This document shows, piece after piece, positions 61,201 to 64,000 of a stretch of DNA of 64,000 bases. Made by a program: the position numbers and the translations under genes. The stretch is from Sinotaia quadrata (taxonomy: Eukaryota > Mollusca > Gastropoda > Architaenioglossa > Viviparidae), in contig CM054179.1 of NCBI GenBank assembly GCA_028829895.1, forward strand, positions 110,649,375-110,713,374, in the 5' to 3' direction. Under the pieces are notes generated by a model. The model saw nothing but the letters and a program-made list of their open reading frames with translations, ran no database searches and was not told the DNA's origin. How positions within the stretch are numbered: the stretch's first letter is position 1; the number at the start of each line of letters is the position of its first letter.

Positions 61201-64000
61201 TCACACTAGAGTTAATGTTTTCCCCTTGTATGGTGGATGTGTATATGGTACGAAAATCACAGGGTAGATGTGGTCATTTTGCACTGTAATTTCAAAAAAA
61301 AAACCCCACCTTTCCTTATTTATTTATATACTAAACACTTGCAAATGAACAAAATGGGAAAGAAAATATCATAATTTCACTAGCTGATCACTTGTTTAAT
61401 TTTTAAGATCTAATGTACATGTACAATTCAGTTTTACTGCCTGGCCAACACTTGCCACTGCAATATTTCCTGCACTGTTTCTTGAGTAACTATTGTGGAC
61501 CCTCACTTTATACTTTGTACATGATCGAATCACTTTACGAGGGACTCATCGTAATAAAATTAGGTTCACTGTATGTTAATAAATACACTTTGGGCTTATA
61601 GGTATGCATTTTAATCTATTTTACAGGTCCACACGCATCTTTTGGAGCACAGTTGATGCACGACGACGAACAGTGTACACATGTCGCATTGTAGAAGTGC
61701 GAGCAGTGCCAGTAACCCCAGAGGTCACAGTGCGAGACATGAGGTTGGTGCATGATGAGAACCACCCTGACTTTGTCCCCTTCCATACTCTTGATCTGCC
61801 ATCCCTTGGGCTGAATCATTTGTTGCCTCACAAGGATGATGATGTTATCTTTGTCTCTCACCTCAGAACCTCAACATCACCTGTGACTGAGAATAGTGAA
61901 CACCAGTTCATAAATAGAAGTAGAGCATCCCAGACTCAATCCAAACTTGCAAGTAGTAGAACTGTCAGTAACTATTGTGAGCAGCCGGACACAAATGTTG
62001 GGAATGCATTCTCATCAACTGGTGTGTCACCAGCTTATGATCCTGCTTTAACAGTAGCATGTAAGTCCAGTCTTGTGACAAGTCCCCTTACTGCTAAACA
62101 AGGTTTGGACCTATCCAGATTGTCAGCAAGTACACTCCGCATGTTGAACATCCAAGACAACACCCCACCTGCTACCCGATCAGACACTAATCTTGTTCAA
62201 AATAACTCCACTGGCAAAGACAATGATTTTGGTAACCTAGCACGTATGGTTGAGCGATTAAACAAAGCTGCAACACGCAGTAGGTGTCAGTCAGAGCGAA
62301 AGAGCAGTGATCGGGGTTTACCTGTTAAACGAAGCAACAGTGTTGAACATCATACCACAGGTTCAGCTTTGGCAATCACCACACCTTTGTGTCAGCGCCG
62401 TGCTGCGTCCTGCTCTCCAGTTCACTTCACGACAAAGCCATCCTTTCACCTCACTCCCACACCATCTGTGTTAGCTGTGTCACAGATCCCTACAAAATCT
62501 ACTTCTCTGCTTTACTCACCAACACCCTCCATCTCAGTTCATCCATACTTAAATACAGAGTCTTTTTCTTCACTCCTTTCTCCCGCAGTCTGCGAGGCAA
62601 CTCAGCCTTGTAAGCCTGCATCTTCATGCCTGTCTAACAGTTGGTACAGTACTTGCAGTGTATATGGACGCAAGTCTCTTGGTGTAACACCAATTCTTGA
62701 GCAATTAGAGAATGAGCTGACAGAGACAGACATCAAACAAGTCATTTCAGAACAGACAGGTAGCAGATGTAAGTACCCTGACCAGATGTGTATTGACTTG
62801 ACAGGAAACATTGAGCCAATGGATGTTTCTGGAGAAACTAGGTGTGATGCCAGTGGATTAGAGCCAGGAAATGACAGCCAGTGTGAAGGTGAGGCTGAAG
62901 AGATGCTTACTCAGAGAATTTTAAATGGCATGCCTCCTGGAGTTTTGGATGGAGACCAGGTTAAGGTACTGCTTATGGCAGAAGGTGTGTCTGATGAAGA
63001 GGTCATACAGCTTGCTCAGGCTGCCTTGCAAGAAGCCGAACAAACAGAACAATGTGGTCATTTTGTACAAACTGATCCTGATTTCAACTCCACTTACCAA
63101 TCTGACATTGGTCTAAACATTTGTCAGTCAACTGCTGAAGGTGCCATTGATGTCTGCAGTGAAGGTAGCTACATAGTGAAGCATGATGGTCATGAATTCA
63201 GCACTTTGTCTGATGTAGAGGCAGGTACGTTAAAAAACTCTGAACTGGAAAACAGTTTGGACAAAATAGTATCCTCTGACAGCAAGAAAATGACAAATTT
63301 TCCTCTTGAACAACCACAGGTTGTTGAAAATACTAATTCTGACTTGATTGATTGTCATGAACAACATTTTACAGTTGAAAATCAGCTTCAGAAAACTGCA
63401 GAAATGCATCAGGAAGATGAAACTGACTTTAATCCTGTCTTTGACAAACATGGTAACATGATTGGGAAGAGACGTATATACCATGTGAAGACAGTAAAGG
63501 CAGACAAAGATAATGTTCAGATGCTTCGTACAGTGGCTGATACTGGTGGGCTAACAACCTCACGAACTGTAAATCCAGAGAACAATACGGGCTGTATCTC
63601 ACTGCATGGGCTTCATCCTCGAGGGTGCAGAAATAATGATGCCCAATCAAAGTATTCATTGAGCACTGAAAGCATTGAACACTCTGTACCATTAGTCAAA
63701 CTTACTGACGAGCGGATGGACATGAACATGAAAAGATCATTGGATGGAGTAGACATAAGTGTGAACAAAGGAATTGGGGATGGAACTGAAGCCAAAGAAT
63801 TGGAGGGAGAAAATGTGTGCAGCAGAAATTTAATTCTTGACTTTGCAGATAATGGCAGGAATCCACTAGATCAGTATTTATCGCCAGACAAGTTAAGCAC
63901 AAAGCAGCACTCTATTCCTGTCACAAAGAGCCCCTGTGTAGGGTGTAAAAGTACAAGACAAGATCTGCTCTGCTCTGAGAAATTAACGAAAAACTCTTCT
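12585..64000 (+). CDS. KMT2A: KMT2A/KMT2B (MLL/trithorax) histone H3K4 methyltransferase, 5' part of gene, 22 exons, 3' incomplete
   Basis: Joining the 22 exons listed below gives 2961 codons without a stop. Order of domains (predicted residues): menin-binding motif 3-11; LEDGF-binding motif 56-62; long Ser/Lys-rich disordered region; PRIKHVCRR block 896-904; CXXC 985-1033; PHD1 1239-1289; PHD2 1289-1338; PHD3 1371-1426; bromodomain 1434-1925 with a 400-residue insertion; extended PHD 1992-2100; FYRN about 2148-2193; then a disordered giant exon. This is the exact order in vertebrate MLL1/MLL2. Family role: nuclear H3K4 methylation at promoters and developmental enhancers through a C-terminal SET domain with WDR5/RbBP5/ASH2L. 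FYRC, the taspase-1 sites and SET lie beyond the window. No canonical AT-hook (RGRP) is seen in exon 2. Invertebrates usually have a single gene of this type, so KMT2A versus KMT2B cannot be separated. Confidence 0.97.
12750..15473. other. Intron 1
   Basis: 2.7 kb of AT-rich intron. It contains a second YY1-like word (CAAAATGGC at 12782) just after exon 1, a poly-C run near 13625-13642, a 45-bp tandem duplication (13759-13845), a perfect hairpin (13844-13870) and a degenerate GATCCA…CTTTGTCATC repeat at about 14500-14770. Confidence 0.6.
13844..13870. other. Perfect 11-bp hairpin in intron 1
   Basis: TCCTAATCCTA, 5-base loop TGTGA, TAGGATTAGGA. It directly follows the 45-bp tandem duplication with the TAAGCTTGTTTGATAATAAT core at 13762 and 13807. 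Confidence 0.85.
15474..17877 (+). CDS. KMT2A: Exon 2: LEDGF-binding motif and long basic disordered region
   Basis: 2404 bp, acceptor ACAG|GATGATG, donor TTTG|GTAAGC, ending in phase 1. The first residues DDDFEGFNAEDVRKSAKKL match the integrase-binding-domain motif of human MLL1 (EDEQFLGFGSDEEVR); the two Phe (59 and 62) correspond to the key aromatics. The rest is rich in Lys, Ser and Thr, with repeated S-S-K-K/KSD patterns at residues ~440-500, and ends with a basic helix-like stretch (QIVLRKAKLQLNRTALNRSK). It corresponds to the large exon 3 of vertebrate MLL1. The minus-strand open frames inside it are shadows. Confidence 0.93.
17871..18031 (+). repeat. 57-bp tandem triplication containing the exon 2 splice donor
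   Basis: Units begin at 17871, 17928 and 17985. Each carries ATTTGGTAAGCAT, so each has a copy of the 5' splice site, and each ends with GTAAATAAAATG, which contains an in-frame TAA (when read on from exon 2) and an AATAAA polyadenylation-like signal. Only the first donor keeps the reading frame open. Confidence 0.9.
18032..20419. other. Intron 2
   Basis: AT-rich intron sequence with no recognisable element beyond short A/T runs. It ends in a normal acceptor, TTTCAG|CATC. Confidence 0.6.
20420..20704 (+). CDS. KMT2A: Exon 3: conserved block before CXXC
   Basis: 285 bp, phase 1 at both ends. Residues 896-910 read PRIKHVCRRAAMVIR and later TLSALPSPEKEKLLRTQ. Human MLL1 has PRIKHVCRRAAVALG and TLSALPWEEREKIL at the same place, just upstream of CXXC. 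The function of this block is not well defined; it belongs to the DNA-binding/repression region of MLL. Confidence 0.93.
20805..20900. repeat. Possible pogo/mariner-like terminal sequence
   Basis: TACAGTGGGACATTTTGAAT followed by a GAATACGTTCC box resembles the TA-CAGTGG…GTTCC termini of Tigger-like elements. No partner terminus found. Low confidence. Confidence 0.25.
21191..23686. mobile_element. Copy A of an unclassified non-autonomous DNA transposon (2.5 kb)
   Basis: Perfect 14-bp terminal inverted repeat: GTAGGTAGTCCCAC at 21191-21204 and GTGGGACTACCTAC at 23673-23686. It is flanked by a 5-bp direct repeat, TAAAA, at 21186-21190 and 23687-23691. No coding frame of note inside. The right half is clearly homologous to copy B (for example the TTGGTACC…TTTTTCGGC…GGTACTTT…TTTGTGTGC series). 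Confidence 0.85.
21782..22200. repeat. 173-bp tandem repeat inside transposon copy A
   Basis: The CTCTGAAAGTATACATCA landmark recurs at 21788, 21961 and 22134, exactly 173 bp apart; the third unit is partial. Units are about 85-90% alike by eye. Confidence 0.9.
23692..24277. other. Intron 3, right end
   Basis: AT-rich intron sequence, no element recognised; acceptor TTCCACAG|ATTC. Confidence 0.6.
24278..24452 (+). CDS. KMT2A: Exon 4: first part of the CXXC zinc finger
   Basis: 175 bp, phase 1 in, phase 2 out (CG|GTAAGT). A basic lead-in (NTRRRKGRCKEC) is followed by Cys 992, 995, 998, 1003, 1006 and 1009 in the CxxCxxC…CxxCxxC pattern of MLL-type CXXC domains, which bind unmethylated CpG. 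Confidence 0.97.
24453..25675. other. Intron 4
   Basis: AT-rich intron inside the CXXC coding sequence. No element recognised. Confidence 0.6.
25676..25723 (+). CDS. KMT2A: Exon 5: CXXC KFGG segment (48-bp micro-exon)
   Basis: Encodes RDRPKFGGKNILRQACV. KFGG is the DNA-contacting loop conserved in MLL CXXC domains, and Cys 1025 is the seventh zinc ligand. Acceptor TTACAG|AGAC, donor TGT|GTAAGT; phase 2 in and out. Human MLL1 reads DKPKFGGRNIKKQCC here. Confidence 0.96.
25724..26344. other. Intron 5
   Basis: Short AT-rich intron, no element recognised. Confidence 0.6.
26345..26732 (+). CDS. KMT2A: Exon 6: end of CXXC and acidic linker
   Basis: 388 bp, phase 2 in, phase 0 out (AAG|GTGAGT). 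Starts VKRKCHHP, with Cys 1030 as the eighth zinc ligand. The linker is Ser/Pro-rich, then acidic (EAEMEDDEPP), and ends YHSRRLLKRKEK. Confidence 0.93.
26733..28061. other. Intron 6
   Basis: AT-rich intron, nothing recognised. Confidence 0.6.
28062..28172 (+). CDS. KMT2A: Exon 7: linker exon before PHD1
   Basis: 37 codons, phase 0 in and out, acceptor TTCCTAG|GCTG, donor AAG|GTGAAG. Encodes AGMRIRQPCVVPQPVMNTAT, then a stretch ending IVQADFK. It has no zinc finger residues in pattern; it is supported by splice sites, frame and position rather than by strong similarity. Leaving it out would also keep the frame, so it could be alternative. Confidence 0.7.
28173..29288. other. Intron 7, left part
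   Basis: AT-rich intron with a short (CA)-rich patch around 28265-28285. No gene. Confidence 0.6.
29289..29870 (-). mobile_element. Possible piggyBac-like relic
   Basis: TTAA at 29289-29292 is followed by CCGGCTGTCAGGCG and then a stretch like the reversed terminus at 6205-6268 (TTGCGTAATC…TGTCAGGCTATTTTG). On the minus strand, 29850-29640 reads a broken acidic frame (MDELSDDPMTESEDDLPL) like the acidic N-terminus of piggyBac transposases. No catalytic block was found. Confidence 0.4.
29890..30530 (+). pseudogene. Mutator-like transposase relic
   Basis: After a basic stretch (KSKQKRKKQLQ), the 30024-30308 frame carries an N-terminal portion; past a stop, the sequence around 30310-30480 reads CTVCQETIYENYL, KVFDISRQAVYASVVYGMGA and SALRNFCENLEF. 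This is the block I know from animal Mutator-like transposase domain proteins (FDVNRR.V.A....G.G...F C). Stops break the frame, and the catalytic core downstream is gone. Confidence 0.6.
30492..30740. repeat. About 61-bp tandem repeat, four units, grown from transposase sequence
   Basis: Units contain CATTTCATCAGCATGCAAAC and AGTATGTTAAAGACAAGGCT at roughly 61-bp spacing. The first unit is the 3' edge of the transposase relic itself, so the array arose by tandem copying of transposon sequence. Confidence 0.85.
30841..31726. other. Intron 7, right part
   Basis: AT-rich intron. A CTCTCTGAAACTTTACACA stretch near 31037 recalls the 173-bp unit of copy A, but similarity does not extend far enough to call. 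Confidence 0.5.
31727..31897 (+). CDS. KMT2A: Exon 8: start of PHD1
   Basis: 57 codons, phase 0 at both ends; acceptor ATGCAG|GGAG, donor AAG|GTAAAA. Encodes a lead-in aligned to the human segment before PHD1, then RAVCFLCGSAGRGK with Cys 1239 and 1242, the first zinc ligands of PHD1. Confidence 0.94.
32034..34126. mobile_element. Copy B of the unclassified non-autonomous DNA transposon (2.1 kb)
   Basis: Ends ATAAGTAGTTCCGCTC and GTGGGTCTACCTAT are decayed versions of the copy A termini. The flanking 5-bp direct repeat is TAATA at 32029-32033 and 34127-34131. Its right half aligns to copy A through several hundred bp (33864-34110 against 23403-23670). No coding capacity seen. The short open frames at 32455 and 32836 lie inside it and are not genes. 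Confidence 0.8.
34232..34378. repeat. 86-bp tandem duplication upstream of exon 9
   Basis: GTTGAT…TTTGATC/TTTTTAATTAAAT…GTATTCATTTTA..GGCAATACAT occurs at 34232 and again at 34318, about 90% alike. It lies only about 80 bp from the exon 9 acceptor. Confidence 0.85.
34461..34628 (+). CDS. KMT2A: Exon 9: rest of PHD1 and start of PHD2
   Basis: 56 codons, phase 0. I chose the acceptor TGGACAG|TTACTA rather than the TTGCAG 14 bp downstream, because only the former keeps the frame and gives LLYCSVCCEPFHWFCLEE, matching human FVYCQVCCEPFHKFCLEE. It then encodes NWCCRHCQFCHVCGLQSGLL and ends QCDRCR. The donor is CGG|GTAAGT. Confidence 0.96.
34629..35503. other. Intron 9
   Basis: AT-rich intron with a (GT)n/G-rich patch at about 34700-34735. 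Confidence 0.6.
35504..35690 (+). CDS. KMT2A: Exon 10: rest of PHD2
   Basis: 187 bp, phase 0 in, phase 1 out (AAAG|GTAGGT). Encodes DTYHPECLGPAYPTRPSRRN, then VWVCTKCVRCKSCGATTPG and YDFSLCYECGKL. Near-identical to the human segment with CVRCKSCGSTTPG. Confidence 0.97.
35691..37620. other. Intron 10 with microsatellites
   Basis: (GT)n at 35997-36044 and a mixed (GT)n(AT)n run at 36411-36441. A stretch with CTAACCCTAA-like words at 36810-36860 is not a telomere array. No gene. Confidence 0.6.
37621..37734 (+). CDS. KMT2A: Exon 11: PHD3 (H3K4me3 reader)
   Basis: 114 bp, phase 1 in and out. Encodes NFCPICRKCYSDDDWESKMV, then QCSVCDCWVHARCEGLT. Comparing with human MLL1 PHD3, the four methyl-lysine cage positions Y1576/Y1581/M1585/W1594 correspond to Y1378, W1383, M1387 and W1396, so the cage is kept, with one Tyr-to-Trp swap. 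The reader function is expected to be retained. Confidence 0.96.
37735..39938. other. Intron 11
   Basis: AT-rich intron. A 60-codon frame at 38143-38325, rich in Lys/Glu, has no splice or family support. A CACA/CATG-rich patch precedes exon 12. Confidence 0.55.
39939..40126 (+). CDS. KMT2A: Exon 12: end of PHD3, linker and first bromodomain helix
   Basis: 188 bp, phase 1 in, phase 0 out (AAA|GTAAGA). Encodes DEMYQFLSYLPEDVQYTCRV, then the linker CSPEDRAEW, then the bromodomain helix Z, KSVLRRELLSGLRSVLISLT. In human MLL1 the linker reads CTERHPAEW and its Pro1629 is the bond isomerised by CYP33; here the aligned residue is Arg 1431. Confidence 0.96.
40127..40820. other. Intron 12
   Basis: Short AT-rich intron, nothing recognised. 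Confidence 0.6.
40821..42023 (+). CDS. KMT2A: Exon 13: 401-residue insertion in the bromodomain ZA loop
   Basis: 401 codons, phase 0 at both ends; acceptor TTTTTTAG|AAAG, donor GTG|GTGAGT. It starts with a charged helix (KEEERLQKALQKKKSN), continues as Ser/Thr/Asp/Glu-rich, probably disordered, sequence, and ends DFRAVRLKLDSQMYNSV. That last part aligns to human DLEGVKRKMDQGNYTSV, the segment just before helix A. So this whole exon lies between helices Z and A; in human MLL1 the same gap is only several tens of residues. Confidence 0.93.
42024..42584. other. Intron 13, left end
   Basis: AT-rich intron sequence before the hAT insertion. Confidence 0.6.
42593..45244 (-). mobile_element. Second hAT element (Ac/ZBED-like) with intact ends
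   Basis: The element starts TAAGGCTGTACC and ends GGTACAACCTTA, an inverted repeat with one mismatch, flanked by a perfect 8-bp target duplication, CTGCATCA, at 42585-42592 and 45245-45252. Sub-terminal GCCGATACC/CCGATTATGA motifs also recur in inverted form at both ends. The coding strand is minus, antisense to the host gene. It enlarges intron 13, which at 6.2 kb is among the longest here. Confidence 0.95.
43601..44856 (-). pseudogene. hAT transposase pseudogene of the second element
   Basis: Four broken minus-strand frames read in order. 44856-44587: a BED-like start with WKGF and CKHIIEH. 44596-44366: VDVQPFPLLKRLEFDIGWPR and EPCYKIPSWKYFS, the typical hAT 'DLQPF…LEPRYKIPS' block, then LISDAWSD. 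44306-44064: a middle part. 43879-43601: INNIVDMLAPFADITKEVSD and LVLATILDPRFKHCL, the late catalytic region (LDPRFK). The C-terminal dimerisation domain is not intact. It resembles ZBED1/4-type hAT transposases; inactive. Confidence 0.9.
45253..48271. other. Intron 13, right part
   Basis: About 3 kb of AT-rich intron. A G-rich patch lies at 45410-45520 and a poly-T run at about 47393-47412. The 116-codon minus-strand frame at 46154-46504 has no recognisable domain and is probably chance. Confidence 0.55.
48272..48382 (+). CDS. KMT2A: Exon 14: bromodomain helix A
   Basis: 37 codons, phase 0; acceptor TCTGCAG|GAAG, donor AAA|GTATGT. Encodes EEFNEDMVHIIQTALNNDDQ, then a stretch ending VRSIFMK, aligned to human EFSDDIVKIIQAAINSD…VKSFFIR. 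Confidence 0.95.
48383..50334. other. Intron 14
   Basis: AT-rich intron; CAAAATTT…ACTCCACTAATTACAGTTCTGAT-like words repeat near 48860 and 48910, a short local duplication. No gene. Confidence 0.55.
50335..50408 (+). CDS. KMT2A: Exon 15: end of bromodomain
   Basis: 74 bp, phase 0 in, phase 2 out (CCCAA|GTAGGT). Encodes QMERYFPWFNVKTCQLWQHN, then QTLP; human has QMERVFPWFSVKKSRFWEPN. Reading on through the donor gives an immediate TAG, so splicing here is required. Confidence 0.95.
50385..50570. repeat. Degenerate repeat carrying three copies of the exon 15 donor
   Basis: GTAGGTGA occurs at 50409 (the real donor), 50473 and 50545. The third copy also repeats the exon edge: CCAAACACTACTCAA|GTAGGTGAG against CAAACACTACCCAA|GTAGGTGAC. 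Following bases (TTTACT-AAG/GAG-TT) are shared too. Confidence 0.8.
50571..54003. other. Intron 15
   Basis: 3.4 kb of AT-rich intron. A hydrophobic 92-codon frame at 52481-52759 and others nearby show no family features. No element recognised. Confidence 0.55.
54004..54143 (+). CDS. KMT2A: Exon 16: conserved linker after bromodomain
   Basis: 140 bp, phase 2 in, phase 1 out. Encodes GMLPDAVLPPTEDHTYAQWL and EREE; human MLL1 has GMLPNAVLPPSLDHNYAQWQEREE. The donor is weak: CATG|GTTGGT (chosen) or, 15 bp earlier, CCTG|GTACTG, which has the same phase. The exon end could therefore differ by five residues. Confidence 0.92.
54144..54590. other. Intron 16
   Basis: AT-rich intron with a poly-T/GTTTTTT patch near 54437-54455. 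Confidence 0.6.
54591..54670 (+). CDS. KMT2A: Exon 17: start of extended PHD
   Basis: 80 bp, phase 1 in, phase 0 out (GAT|GTCAGT). Encodes GLSETDHFGEDMRQCVLCLQ and LGDDDPD, with Cys 1992 and 1995 as the first ligands of the C2HC pre-PHD finger; human has NRQCALCLTYGDD. Confidence 0.95.
54671..55563. other. Intron 17
   Basis: AT-rich intron, nothing recognised. Confidence 0.6.
55564..55701 (+). CDS. KMT2A: Exon 18: extended PHD, middle part
   Basis: 46 codons, phase 0. Encodes AAGRLLYAGQDDWVHVNCAL, then WSAEVFEESDGSLQNVHVAM. Nearly identical to human AGRLLYIGQNEWTHVNCALWSAEVFE. HVNCALW carries a His and Cys zinc ligand pair. Confidence 0.97.
55702..56122. other. Intron 18, with body of a possible MITE
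   Basis: AT-rich. The left boundary of the transposon whose right end is at 56136 was not found. Confidence 0.45.
56080..56136. mobile_element. Copy C: right end of the unclassified transposon family
   Basis: AAATTTGTG…CAAAACAGTAACGTGGGACTACCTGT ends with the same terminal repeat as copy A (GTGGGACTACCT + AC/GT) and is followed by TAATA (56137-56141), the same target sequence as copy B. The matching left end was not identified, so this copy may be truncated or short. Confidence 0.6.
56142..56773. other. Intron 18, right part
   Basis: AT-rich intron, no element recognised. Confidence 0.6.
56774..56932 (+). CDS. KMT2A: Exon 19: extended PHD, C-terminal part
   Basis: 53 codons, phase 0. Encodes RCERCKMQGATVGCCVRGCP, then ANYHFSCARQDDCVFLEDKT and VYCLEHKEHAESQ. 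Human has RCEFCQKPGATVGCC…NYHFMCSR…CVFLDDKKVYCQRH. The zinc ligands of the second finger are all present. Confidence 0.97.
56933..57493. other. Intron 19, left part
   Basis: AT-rich intron; no gene. Confidence 0.6.
57494..58097 (-). pseudogene. Tigger/pogo transposase relic with one terminus
   Basis: CAGTGGTACCTCGATATATG at 57494, directly after TA, is a typical Tigger-like terminal repeat. On the minus strand, 58097-57880 reads a CENP-B-type N-terminal helix-turn-helix (MEMKKEIVEKYEDSMRIQDF, then STIVKNKDVI). 57850-57640 reads further transposase pieces: AEKLLLIW, a CERAKLIHANLL helix and, in another frame, KRTGIHSVVRHV. These are recognisable from Tigger ORFs. The catalytic DDE part is absent: the element jumps from the DNA-binding part straight to the terminus. 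Confidence 0.8.
58098..58282 (+). pseudogene. 28S rRNA gene fragment (about 185 bp) in intron 19
   Basis: From CCAAGCATTCATAGCGATG to CAATAATCCTGC the sequence follows the highly conserved 3' part of 28S rRNA, including TTTTTGATCCTTC, AAGCAGAATTCGCCAAG, GTTGGATTGTTCACCCACTA and GGGTTTAGACCGTCGTGAGA. A few changes from the conserved sequence (e.g. CCTAAGATTG for CCTATCATTG, CCCGACTGATGA for CCCTACTGATGA) indicate a non-functional copy. It abuts the start of the Tigger transposase relic with no gap. Confidence 0.92.
58630..58790 (+). pseudogene. LINE reverse-transcriptase fragment
   Basis: Reads IADDIDGLAGNEKELA, a frameshift, then VEKLDRTATAFGMEISAEKT and KLITNNTSGI. The A-DD box is the RT catalytic motif, and the GMEISAEKTKL block is typical of the RTE-type LINEs whose C-terminus is at 10230. 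Only about 50 codons remain. Confidence 0.85.
58880..59000 (+). CDS. KMT2A: Exon 20: region between extended PHD and FYRN
   Basis: 121 bp, phase 0 in, phase 1 out (TTTG|GTGAGT). Encodes EERQKKFAVHRRMCVDMADI, then RCMKKSWAKGLDAAYINVLF. It corresponds to the human segment FEVFRRVFVDFEGISLRRKFLNGLEPENIHMMIGS in position. Confidence 0.93.
59300..60150. repeat. C/A-rich degenerate minisatellite in intron 20
   Basis: Units of about 60 bp (AACTAGCCTTATCCA…CAACACAAAACATTGGCCC…CTCCAACAC…GAT) are clear at 59300-59490 and decay to the right into CA-rich sequence with many AAACACA/CATAAAACT words. A poly-C run lies at 59753-59767. Strong strand asymmetry: almost no G. Confidence 0.8.
60187..60265 (+). 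CDS. KMT2A: Exon 21: FYRN, first part
   Basis: 79 bp, phase 1 in, phase 2 out. Encodes GSCTVENLGSLTPLSDCKGC, then LLPISFK; human MLL1 FYRN reads GSMTIDCLGILNDLSDCEDKLFPIGYQ. FYRN normally folds together with FYRC, holding the two cleaved halves of MLL together. Confidence 0.95.
60266..61626. other. Intron 21
   Basis: AT-rich intron holding the minisatellite at 60995-61205 and, near 61490-61575, a stretch whose reverse complement starts CAGTGAACCTAATTTTATTA and might be another pogo-like end. No gene. Confidence 0.5.
60995..61205. repeat. About 55-bp minisatellite in intron 21
   Basis: Four units of ATTCAAGAAAAAAAGATG-TTTCCATCACACA-…-ATATGTATACAGT with partial decay. The longer open frames here are repeat artefacts. 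Confidence 0.85.
61627..64000 (+). CDS. KMT2A: Exon 22: end of FYRN and giant low-complexity exon (continues past window)
   Basis: Acceptor TTTACAG|GTCC, phase 2 in; 791 further codons are open to the last base. It starts STRIFWSTVDARRRTVYTCR, matching human SRVYWSTTDARKRCVYTCK and completing FYRN. The rest is Ser/Thr/Asn/Glu-rich and mostly low complexity. Short acidic or charged patches, such as EEVIQLAQAALQEAEQTEQ and DFNPVFDKHGNMIGKRR, could be interaction motifs. Vertebrate MLL1 also has its largest exon at this place. No taspase-1 site (QVDGADD-like) is seen; in human MLL1 these lie some 600 residues after FYRN, so they may follow later. Confidence 0.94.

Noticed and set aside
60954..61289. 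111-codon frame on the plus strand
   Set aside because: It is produced by the 55-bp minisatellite; repeated IQEKK-type peptides are artefacts.
1..64000. CRISPR arrays, bacterial operons, tRNA genes
   Set aside because: The window is clearly animal nuclear DNA; the repeat arrays are minisatellites without spacer structure, and no tRNA cloverleaf (A and B boxes with anticodon arm) was noticed by eye.

Overview
This is AT-rich, intron-rich animal DNA. It carries one large protein-coding gene on the + strand from base 12585 to beyond the right edge, plus a graveyard of transposable elements upstream of it and in its introns. The gene is the invertebrate orthologue of vertebrate KMT2A/KMT2B (MLL1/MLL2; Drosophila trithorax), the H3K4 methyltransferase of MLL/COMPASS-like complexes. 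I could follow 22 exons with phase-compatible GT-AG junctions, giving 2961 uninterrupted codons. FYRC and SET should lie past base 64000. The element types (Gmr1-like Ty3/gypsy, hAT, piggyBac, Tigger/pogo, an RTE-type LINE) and a 28S rRNA piece with a lophotrochozoan flavour suggest a mollusc-like lophotrochozoan. That assignment is an inference.

Layout. 1-8240: nested, decayed transposons: a gypsy-like element on the - strand with a hAT element (646-2936, perfect 8-bp target duplication) inserted in its RNase H end; a Gln-rich antisense coding remnant; minisatellites; a piggyBac relic; and a second gypsy-like element on the - strand. 8241-12300: nothing recognisable except the last codons of a LINE with a GATA tail. 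12320-12584: putative promoter and 5' UTR. 12585-20704: exons 1-3, encoding the menin-binding motif, the LEDGF-binding motif, a long basic disordered region and the conserved PRIKHVCRR block. 24278-26732: CXXC domain. 28062-40126: PHD1-PHD3 and the first bromodomain helix. 40821-42023: a 401-codon exon that lies inside the bromodomain ZA loop. 48272-54143: rest of the bromodomain and the linker. 54591-56932: extended PHD. 58880-61700: FYRN. 61627-64000: start of the giant low-complexity exon.

How the parts fit: the N-terminus should dock menin and LEDGF, CXXC should bind unmethylated CpG, PHD3 should read H3K4me3, and the FYRN seen here should pair with a FYRC further downstream. Points of interest: the menin/LEDGF interface is visible in an invertebrate; the proline isomerised by CYP33 in the human protein is absent; the ZA loop is hugely expanded; two 5' splice sites have been tandemly multiplied; a new-looking non-autonomous transposon family has 14-bp terminal repeats and 5-bp TAAAA/TAATA target duplications; and a 28S rRNA fragment is fused to a Tigger transposase relic.
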